DNA of 64,000 bases from assembly GCA_965140405.1 (NCBI GenBank), contig OZ223208.1:2418001-2482000 (forward strand), written 5' to 3'. The first letter of the stretch is position 1; the number at the start of each line of letters is the position of its first letter. The DNA comes from G963556115 sp963666605 (lineage in GTDB: Bacteria; Planctomycetota; SZUA-567). The notes under the pieces were generated by a model. The model did no database searches. It worked only from the letters and a program-made list of their open reading frames with translations, and was not told where the DNA came from. Positions 6,908 through 12,988 of this stretch are shown here, in pieces. A program made the position numbers and the translations under genes.

Positions 6908-9592
6908 ATGAAAAATGAAAAGTTAGACATAATTCTAGATCACTTATATGGTGAACTTGAGCCTGAAGCTGAAGAATCATTTATTAATGAATCTTTAAGT
7001 TCAAAATCACTAACCAACCGTACAAATGAGACTAGGCGATTACTTACCGCCTACCGTCTAGGTCCAATAATGGAAATCCCTAAAGACGCAGCAGAACAAG
7101 CCCTACAAAGCTTGAAAAACGCTAAGGCTGAAGAAGAAGCAAAACAACTTGAAAACGCAAAAGTAATTGAAGAAGAGTTATCTAAAGAAGCTGATGAAGA
7201 CAAATCCCCTTCTAATGAGACAACTCAAAACACTGATCAGGATATTAGTGAGCCAATATGTACAACTAAATTTCCAGACAGTCTTGACTCTACCTTACCA
7301 ATAGCAACAAACAGAAGAAGACTAAGCTTCCTCAGTACAGCCGCATTAGTCATTTTGGGACTAGGAGTTGGCTACTATATATTTACAGATAACTCAACTG
7401 CTAAGAAATTATCACTAAGCGAGAAGAGTGAGATTGATGAGTTATCGCTTAATCTTGAAGAAAATGACGTTAATGAAAATCCAAATCCTGAGAAACTATC
7501 TGTAGCTCAAATTTCAGCACCCGATCACATTAAAAATATCCCTGAAATTGAACCTATAGAGTCTCCACCACTAACTAATAAAGAAAAGGTTGAGGATATC
7601 CTTGAAGAAATCGATGAAATATCATTGTCGATTGATGAAAAGGAACTCGAAGTTGTCGATAGAAATGACAAACTTCAATACAATGGCGATGACACTGATC
7701 TTCTCAATATAAAAGTTATTGACGGAGAATTAGAAGTAGCTGAACTTGAATTTGTCCCAATTGAAAAAGAATTCAACGAACTACTACCAGACCTAGATGA
7801 ATCTAATGAAGTCAATACTATTACGACTGATTCAAAAACTATTGAAAAGTATGTAGCTGAAATTGCCCCAAACACTGACGACTCCGAAGTAGCTACTCCG
7901 GTTGCATTTTCCGAAGCTCAAAAAGTCAATAGTACATCGCTAAATTTACAAGATAATGATTCCTCAGAAGGTGACGATTTATCAGCAGACATTCCAGAAA
8001 TTGAAGAGCTAGCTAGGAAAAAAGCTGCTGCCCATCTAGAAAAGATTTCCCAACAAGAAAACTTTGAGACACGCCTAAATGAACAAACAAAACAAGAAGC
8101 AGAAGCTAGACTTGCTAAAATAGAAAAGCAAAAAAAGGAAACACGCCTTGCTGAAGTCGCAAAGCAAGAAGAAGAAACACGTCTTGCTGAAATCGCAAAG
8201 CAAAAAGAAGAAGCACGTCTTGCTGAAATCACGAAACAAGAAGAAGAAGCTAGACTTGCTAAAATCGCAAAGCAAGAAGAAGAAGCTAGACTTGCTAAAA
8301 TCGCAAAGCAAAAAGAAGAAACTAGACTTACTAAAATCGCAAAGCAAGAAGAAGAAGCTAGACTTGCTAAAATTGCAAAGCAAAAAGAAGAAGCACGTCT
8401 TGCTGAAATCGCAAAGCAAGAAGAAGAAACTAGACTTGCTGAAATTGCAAAGCAAAAAGAAGAAGCACGTCTTGCTGAAATCGCGAAACAAGAAGAAGAA
8501 GCTAGACTTGCTGAAATTGCAAAGCAAAAAGAAGAAGCACGTCTTGCTGAAATCGCGAAACAAGAAGAAGAAGCTAGACTTGCTAAAATCGCAAAGCAAG
8601 AAGAAGAAGCACGTCTTGCTGAAATCGCAAAGCAAAAAGAAGAAGCACGTCTTGCTAAAATCGCAAAGCAAGAAGAAGAAGCTAGACTTGCTAAAATTGC
8701 AAAGCAAAAAGAAGAAGCACGTCTTGCTGAAATTGCAAAGCAAGAAGAAGAAACTAGACTTGCTGAAATTGCAAAGCAAGAAGAAGAAGCTAGACTTGCT
8801 AAAATTGCAAAGCAAAAAGAAGAAGCACGTCTTGCTGAAATCGCGAAACAAGAAGAAGAAGCTAGACTTACTAAAATCGCAAAGCAAAAAGAAGAAGCAC
8901 GTCTTGCTAAAATCGCAAAGCAAGAAGAAGAAGCTAGACTTGCTAAAATTGCAAAGCAAAAAGAAGAAGCAAACGATTCTGCTGTAAAAATAGTTGAACC
9001 TATCCTTACCCCTGAAGGACTAGATCTTTACTCGAACAATCAAGCACCAAAAATGGCTCTAAAACCCAAAAAATCTTCACCAGTTGCAACACAAATAAAG
9101 CCTGAAAACACCATATTAAACAAGCTTGAATTTAAAATTGACGACACAGCAGCAGATTTAATTAGCAAAGCTGAAACGCTATATATCAAAAAATCCTATC
9201 TTCAAGCACTCTTCGGTGTAGAGGAAGCTCTAACACGTTCGCCAAGTTATGATGATCGTGTTTCAGCTCTAACACTGAAAGCAAGAATTGAGCAAAAATT
9301 GAATAGCTATTCAGACATGAAGAGCACTATTGACACTCTCCGTCCTCTATCACCTCTTGATGCTTCAGCATTGCAAGTTCTTTATAATGCTGGAGTTAAC
9401 CACATCAAAAATGAAAGAAGACGTGAGACAAAAGCAGCCCAACCAGAAAAAGTAATTATTGATGAAGAGCCAGCAAAGGCAACCTCATATATTATAGAAA
9501 AATCCTCAGCAATACCAGTAGCACCAAAACCTCAGATGAAGAAAAAATCACGTTTCAATCCTACTACCGACACCTACTATAAACGCAAATAA
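6908..9592 (+). CDS. Membrane anti-sigma-like protein with a long 12-residue-repeat helix
   Basis: An 894-aa protein with no close family that I recognise. A short acidic N-terminus (1-55, LDIILDHLYGELEPEAEESF) resembles the start of anti-sigma factors and follows directly on the ECF sigma gene. Residues 60-136 are charged, one TM helix spans about 139-159 (flanked by RRR on the cytoplasmic side), and an acidic region runs to about 390. Residues 397-684 are 24 tandem units of consensus (K/E)EE(A/T)RLA(E/K)IAKQ, which should form one very long charged helix or coiled coil, similar in style to TolA domain II. Residues about 735-850 are helical and TPR-like (ADLISKAETLYIKKSYLQAL). Inferred role: an envelope sensor that holds the sigma factor. 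A structural envelope protein is the alternative. Confidence 0.65.
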   Translation: MKNEKLDIILDHLYGELEPEAEESFINESLSSKSLTNRTNETRRLLTAYRLGPIMEIPKDAAEQALQSLKNAKAEEEAKQLENAKVIEEELSKEADEDKSPSNETTQNTDQDISEPICTTKFPDSLDSTLPIATNRRRLSFLSTAALVILGLGVGYYIFTDNSTAKKLSLSEKSEIDELSLNLEENDVNENPNPEKLSVAQISAPDHIKNIPEIEPIESPPLTNKEKVEDILEEIDEISLSIDEKELEVVDRNDKLQYNGDDTDLLNIKVIDGELEVAELEFVPIEKEFNELLPDLDESNEVNTITTDSKTIEKYVAEIAPNTDDSEVATPVAFSEAQKVNSTSLNLQDNDSSEGDDLSADIPEIEELARKKAAAHLEKISQQENFETRLNEQTKQEAEARLAKIEKQKKETRLAEVAKQEEETRLAEIAKQKEEARLAEITKQEEEARLAKIAKQEEEARLAKIAKQKEETRLTKIAKQEEEARLAKIAKQKEEARLAEIAKQEEETRLAEIAKQKEEARLAEIAKQEEEARLAEIAKQKEEARLAEIAKQEEEARLAKIAKQEEEARLAEIAKQKEEARLAKIAKQEEEARLAKIAKQKEEARLAEIAKQEEETRLAEIAKQEEEARLAKIAKQKEEARLAEIAKQEEEARLTKIAKQKEEARLAKIAKQEEEARLAKIAKQKEEANDSAVKIVEPILTPEGLDLYSNNQAPKMALKPKKSSPVATQIKPENTILNKLEFKIDDTAADLISKAETLYIKKSYLQALFGVEEALTRSPSYDDRVSALTLKARIEQKLNSYSDMKSTIDTLRPLSPLDASALQVLYNAGVNHIKNERRRETKAAQPEKVIIDEEPAKATSYIIEKSSAIPVAPKPQMKKKSRFNPTTDTYYKRK
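8096..8959 (+). repeat. 24 tandem 36-bp coding repeats
   Basis: In-frame, uninterrupted array of 24 units of 36 bases inside the anti-sigma-like gene, with a partial 25th unit after it. Units alternate mainly between GAAGAAGAAGCT-type and AAAGAAGAAGCA-type starts and differ at a few synonymous positions, which suggests expansion by slippage or unequal recombination of two-unit blocks. The array keeps four frames free of stops over most of its length, creating long spurious reading frames. Confidence 0.97.
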
Positions 9593-9607
9593 TTTTTCTA
9601 CTCCTAT

Positions 9608-9635
9608 TTGTATCCGCAGGATTTTTCTGTATAAT
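9608..9635 (+). promoter_or_regulatory. Promoter for fmdB-like gene
   Basis: TTGTAT (9608-9613), a 16-base spacer and a perfect TATAAT (9630-9635), about 60 bases upstream of the zinc-ribbon gene. Confidence 0.6.
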
Positions 9636-9698
9636 CCACATTTCATTATTAACTAATAAGTTTAATCAATATTAATATAAATAATAGGAGTTTTACAA

Positions 9699-9908
9699 AT
9701 GCCTACATACGGTTACGAATGCTCAGCTTGCGGGTTCGAGTTTGAAGAATTTCAGTTAATGAGTGATAAGCCTATACGAAAATGCCCTAAATGTGGCAAA
9801 ATGAAGGTTGAGAGACTTATAGGATCTGGCTCAGGAGTCATATTCAAAGGTAGTGGTTTCTATGAAACTGACTATAAAAGGGCTGGTGAGACAAAATCTG
9901 ATTCTTAG
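9699..9908 (+). CDS. FmdB-family zinc-ribbon protein
   Basis: A 69-aa protein starting MPTYGYECSACGFEFEEFQ, the signature of the FmdB putative regulatory family, with two CxxC knuckles (CSAC and CPKC) making a zinc ribbon. The C-terminal part (VIFKGSGFYETDYK) also matches the family. Function is unproven, although members are often called transcriptional regulators of formamidase or amidase genes. The Shine-Dalgarno is AGGAG and its own promoter is visible upstream. Confidence 0.88.
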   Translation: MPTYGYECSACGFEFEEFQLMSDKPIRKCPKCGKMKVERLIGSGSGVIFKGSGFYETDYKRAGETKSDS

Positions 9909-9961
9909 CTCGGATATACTATAATATTTTGTTCGCGAGCCATAAAGCATAAGGTAGAGTA

Positions 9962-10516
9962 ATGAGCGTACTCAAAGATAAAAATATCATAATTGGTATT
10001 ACTGGCGGCATAGCCGTCTATAAAGTTGCCGAAATTGCCTCACTCCTGACAAAGAGTGGAGCAATTGTTGATATTATCATGACACAAGCTGCGCAGGAGT
10101 TTGTAGCCCCCCTTACCTTCTCCACACTAACAAAGCGCGAAGTTCATACTGATATGTTCAAAGAATACCTATACAAGCCTGGCCATATATCACTTGCAGA
10201 CAGAGCTGACCTAATAGTTGTTGCTCCTGCGACTGCAAATACTATTGCGAAGATAACACATGGAATAGCTGATAATCTTCTTACGACGACAATACTGGCC
10301 ACAAAAGCACCGATTCTTATCGCTCCAGCGATGAATGATAATATGTATAGTCACACTAAAACAAAGTCAAATATTGATTTACTCACAAAAGCTGGAGTTA
10401 TGACTATCGGACCAGAGAATGGCATGCTGGCCTGTGGTAGAGAAGGAAAAGGCAGGATGAGTGAGGCTATAGACATATTTGAGCGAATAAAATCAATATT
10501 TAATGCTCAGAACTAA
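9962..10516 (+). CDS. coaC: Stand-alone phosphopantothenoylcysteine decarboxylase (CoaC-type flavoprotein)
   Basis: FMN-dependent decarboxylase making 4'-phosphopantetheine in CoA synthesis. The sequence shows the HFCD flavoprotein fold: GITGGIAVYK at the N-terminus, the active-site PAMNDNMY motif and the substrate clamp ACGREGKGRM. At 184 aa it contains only the CoaC half, whereas in most bacteria CoaC is fused to the CoaB synthetase. No CoaB domain follows; the next frame belongs to an opposite-strand gene. CoaB is therefore presumably encoded elsewhere. The clamp motif argues for CoaC over the UbiX or EpiD branches of the family. Confidence 0.82.
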   Translation: MSVLKDKNIIIGITGGIAVYKVAEIASLLTKSGAIVDIIMTQAAQEFVAPLTFSTLTKREVHTDMFKEYLYKPGHISLADRADLIVVAPATANTIAKITHGIADNLLTTTILATKAPILIAPAMNDNMYSHTKTKSNIDLLTKAGVMTIGPENGMLACGREGKGRMSEAIDIFERIKSIFNAQN

Positions 10517-10525
10517 AAACACGTA

Positions 10526-11749
10526 TTATTGTGCAAAAAAAGAATCAGCAAAAGGATCAATTGTATTCACCACACGAATCTTTTTGTTGTTACTTGTTAT
10601 AGGCTCTAGCGGTTCAATAGCTGTCAACTCAGAATTTTCTTCATTTTGGATATCACCAAGGCTTGGTGGTGATTTCGTAAGATCAACATGCAACACCTCT
10701 TCAGAGTATACAGGTGAAGAATTAGGCATTGCTGGTGTCCGAGGAATAGCTGGAGATTGTGGTTGAGCAAACTCTACCATATCATTATCATATTCGTTGC
10801 CACTTCCTACTGGTTTTCCATTTATAGTTTCAGTACTCTTTGTAAACACTGCTTTAACATTACCATAAACCATTTGTTCAGGCACACCAGCCAAAATAGC
10901 CTCATCAGAAAGTTTATATAATTCCGAACAGATCTCACGAATATCCTTCTCCATAAGAGCCTTCCACACAAAGTTTTCAGGCAAATACGGCAAATCTGTC
11001 CAGCATGCAGAGAGAACAGCCAAGAGCTTCCTGCTTTCAGGATACAAAAGCTTTCTATTACCAAGACTTATCGCATCAGAATACCCTTTACACCTTTTCC
11101 AAAGGTAAAGTACCCTCATCAACCTTCCAAGCAGTGTTGACTCTTTAGGTAGCTTTCTCCACTCAGCAAGTCTTACCGAGCGAATCCCTCTAGAAACACG
11201 TTCAGAGTCAGCATTTAAAGCGGCAACCTTAATAAGGTCGTCCTTATCATCAATCTTTCCCTCAACAGCATAGACAATAAGAGAGTAGACAGCCCTACAT
11301 ACAGCATCACAATCTTCATCCACTCCGCCGAGCCTACCAGCATGCACAGCAGCCCTCATTCCATCAGCTGAAGGTACGGTATAAGCAAAAGCAACAGAAG
11401 AAGCTAGTACCATACTACCAATGCGAGGCAGGTCTCTTCTTTCCCCTTGTAGCTCTTCCATTATCATTGCTACATATTCAACTTCGGGATCGGTAATATT
11501 AAGGATAGCACATACACGTTTTGGGTCATACCCACCTTCCTGTACCATCATCTTACATATACCACTAATCTGTGCTTTTTTACAGGTATAATTTCTTTGG
11601 TTTGTCGGTGACTCATTATGAGCAATAAGTGCCAGAAGACCAGCTTTATGTCTGGTGCGAGAGAACACACAACTCTTTGCTTCTACAGTATTTATAGATA
11701 AAGCAGCAAGTATAACTAGAATATATATTGTCAAAATATTCGAGTTCAC
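10526..11749 (-). CDS. Secreted protein of unknown function, possible ADP-ribosylglycohydrolase-like fold
   Basis: A 407-aa protein starting at a GTG with AAGGA upstream. Signal peptide about 1-24 (LTIYILVILAALSINTVEA, cleavage after VEA). The mature part is mostly helical with several cysteines. Residues about 108-165 (GSMVLASSVAFAYT, then AAVHAGRLGGVDEDCDAVCR) resemble the repeated helical pattern of ADP-ribosylglycohydrolases, but the paired Asp metal motifs I would expect are not clear, so this is only a weak suggestion. The C-terminal 80 residues are Pro- and Ser-rich and look disordered. A promoter (11812-11839) and a candidate structured RNA lie upstream on the same strand. Confidence 0.55.
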   Translation of the reverse strand: MNSNILTIYILVILAALSINTVEAKSCVFSRTRHKAGLLALIAHNESPTNQRNYTCKKAQISGICKMMVQEGGYDPKRVCAILNITDPEVEYVAMIMEELQGERRDLPRIGSMVLASSVAFAYTVPSADGMRAAVHAGRLGGVDEDCDAVCRAVYSLIVYAVEGKIDDKDDLIKVAALNADSERVSRGIRSVRLAEWRKLPKESTLLGRLMRVLYLWKRCKGYSDAISLGNRKLLYPESRKLLAVLSACWTDLPYLPENFVWKALMEKDIREICSELYKLSDEAILAGVPEQMVYGNVKAVFTKSTETINGKPVGSGNEYDNDMVEFAQPQSPAIPRTPAMPNSSPVYSEEVLHVDLTKSPPSLGDIQNEENSELTAIEPLEPITSNNKKIRVVNTIDPFADSFFAQ

Positions 11750-11811
11750 AGAAATATCCTTAATTAAAACACTATAATAAGTTTTGAATTACTAAGATTT
11801 GATTTAATTTA

Positions 11812-11839
11812 AGTTTATCCGATTAAAGTTGATTGTCAA
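11812..11839 (-). promoter_or_regulatory. Promoter of secreted unknown gene
   Basis: On the minus strand, TTGACA (11839-11834), a 16-base spacer and TAAACT (11817-11812), placing the transcript start about 55 bases before the GTG at 11749. Confidence 0.6.
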
Positions 11840-11948
11840 GTTTTAAATACCAATTAAGACAAATTTACCAATTTAGCTCATAATATTCATATATTAATTG
11901 ATAAAAACAGATATGATTTTATATTATACAAAATACTATCAAATAGAT

Positions 11949-11977
11949 AACGCCACCCCGTTGCGGATGGTGGCGTT
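11949..11977. terminator. GC-rich hairpin ending the candidate RNA
   Basis: Arms AACGCCACC (11949-11957) and GGTGGCGTT (11969-11977), with an inner CCG/CGG. The T-tract is weak in both directions, so termination is plausible but unproven. Confidence 0.5.
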
Positions 11978-12089
11978 TGAATTTGTTATGCCATTTATTC
12001 GTTGCTTGGAGAGCTGCCTTAAAGCCCTCACTAAAATTTGTGCCTTAAACAAATTTACGCCTTGCAACAATAATACTTGAAGCCATAAC
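11949..12089 (-). ncRNA. Candidate structured RNA with twin TTTAAGGCA hairpin loops
   Basis: Read on the minus strand: a closing stem GTTATG/CATAAC (12089-12084 with 11990-11985), then TTATT+GTTGC pairing with GCAAC+AATAA (12073-12064 with 12005-11995, one bulged base). This encloses two hairpins: an 8-bp perfect stem AAATTTGT/ACAAATTT (12056-12049/12041-12034) and GAGGGC/GCTCTC (12029-12024/12014-12009). Both present the same loop sequence TTTAAGGCA. The second stem contains a G-T pair that would be an A-C mismatch on the other strand, so the minus strand is favoured. The 3' end is a 9-bp GC-rich hairpin (11949-11977). A promoter-like TTGATG-18-TATAAC (12121-12092) would start transcription near the closing stem. 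I do not recognise the RNA family. Confidence 0.45.
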
Positions 12090-12091
12090 AT

Positions 12092-12121
12092 GTTATAGTA
12101 CAAGTAAATTATCGGCATCAA
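12092..12121 (-). promoter_or_regulatory. Promoter-like element before candidate RNA
   Basis: Minus-strand TTGATG (12121-12116), an 18-base spacer and TATAAC (12097-12092). The predicted start falls within a few bases of the closing stem of the candidate RNA. The -10 overlaps the palindrome ATAACATGTTAT (12086-12097), which could be an operator. Confidence 0.4.
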
Positions 12122-12165
12122 TAGAAATTTCTTTAGTAGTACTTTCTTTTTTTTAATTCCCTTGC

Positions 12166-12193
12166 TTGACATAGTAACAAAATAGCATATAAC
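12166..12193 (+). promoter_or_regulatory. Promoter of the cobS operon
   Basis: TTGACA (12166-12171), a 16-base spacer and TATAAC (12188-12193), about 50 bases before the cobS ATG. No complete cobalamin riboswitch is present between this promoter and cobS. Confidence 0.6.
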
Positions 12194-12243
12194 CATTATA
12201 AGTATCAAATACTAAACAACTTATATTTACCGGAGAACATTTG

Positions 12244-12972
12244 ATGAATCATTTTATCTCAGCTCTAACATTTCTTACAATAATTCCAATCCCTAAGAGA
12301 TATAAATACACTAGTAGTTTTGAGGGATGTGAGAGGTACTTTCCAATAGTTGGTGTTATTATTGGGCTCTTAGCAGGATTATGTGCATATATTTCATTCC
12401 TCATATTTCCACCACTTGTTGCGGCTGCAATCTCTGTTTTAGCACTTATGGTGATAACTGGGGGTCTACATATAGATGGATTAAGCGATACAGCTGATGG
12501 ATTTTTTAGTTATAGGGATAAAGAAAAAACTTTAGAAATAATGAAGGACAGTTGTATTGGCAGTATGGGTTCTATTTCTCAGATATGTTTAATTATATTG
12601 AAAATATCTGCTATTTATGAACTTGCAGCAAGTAGTTACCTAGCGCTATTTATTGCTCCCATTATTGGGCGCACAGCGATATTATACCTAAGTTATAAAT
12701 TTAACCCCGCCAACAGCAATGGACTAGGCTTCACAATAAACTCAGGAGTCACCAAGCTAGCAATGAACTTTGCATTAGCTTTATCAGTTGTTCTTTCATA
12801 CTTCCTATTTGGGCTATTTGGTATTCTTGCAGTAGTATTTGCTCTTGCTACGACTTACTATCTAGGTAAAATTAGTAAGAAAAAGATTGGCGGCTTCACC
12901 GGTGATGTACTTGGCGCAAGTTGTGAGATAGCTGAAGCAACAACACTTATCATTCTTAGTACTTCAATATAA
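12244..12972 (+). CDS. cobS: Adenosylcobinamide-GDP ribazoletransferase
   Basis: Integral membrane enzyme joining adenosylcobinamide-GDP and alpha-ribazole in the last steps of coenzyme B12 assembly. The 242-aa sequence is largely hydrophobic (about 6 TM segments), opens with the family motif FISALTFLTIIPIP and carries GGLHIDGLSDTADGFFS, where the acidic residues bind metal and substrate. The ATG at 12244 is 8 bases from GGAG and is preferred over the TTG at 12241. First gene of the operon with the CobC-CobQ fusion (16-base gap). Both genes act in late B12 assembly or corrinoid salvage. Confidence 0.92.
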   Translation: MNHFISALTFLTIIPIPKRYKYTSSFEGCERYFPIVGVIIGLLAGLCAYISFLIFPPLVAAAISVLALMVITGGLHIDGLSDTADGFFSYRDKEKTLEIMKDSCIGSMGSISQICLIILKISAIYELAASSYLALFIAPIIGRTAILYLSYKFNPANSNGLGFTINSGVTKLAMNFALALSVVLSYFLFGLFGILAVVFALATTYYLGKISKKKIGGFTGDVLGASCEIAEATTLIILSTSI

Positions 12973-12988
12973 TATAAAGGCACAAACA

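Noticed and set aside
8096..8959. 36-bp periodicity as a CRISPR array
   Set aside because: Units are contiguous and coding, with no spacers and no cas genes.
8075..8987. Long open frames on both strands inside the repeat array (up to 294 aa)
   Set aside because: They arise because the 36-bp unit lacks stops in several frames; the compositions (KKKK or FFF runs) are periodic artefacts of the repeat.
11823..11833. Third copy of TTAAAGTTGAT as part of the shared promoter element
   Set aside because: Here it falls inside the spacer of an opposite-strand promoter; orientation and spacing do not fit the other cases.
12005..12022. B12-box-like TTGGAGAGCTGCCTTA upstream of cobS, suggesting a cobalamin riboswitch
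   Set aside because: The rest of the conserved core (GGGAA, CCGGTG and ACTG/CCCGCAACTGT elements) is absent, and the segment is better explained as part of the minus-strand hairpin structure.
11898..12208. Small reading frames over the 11.9-12.2 kb gap on either strand
   Set aside because: No ribosome sites, hydrophobic low-complexity translations, and they overlap the candidate RNA stems.
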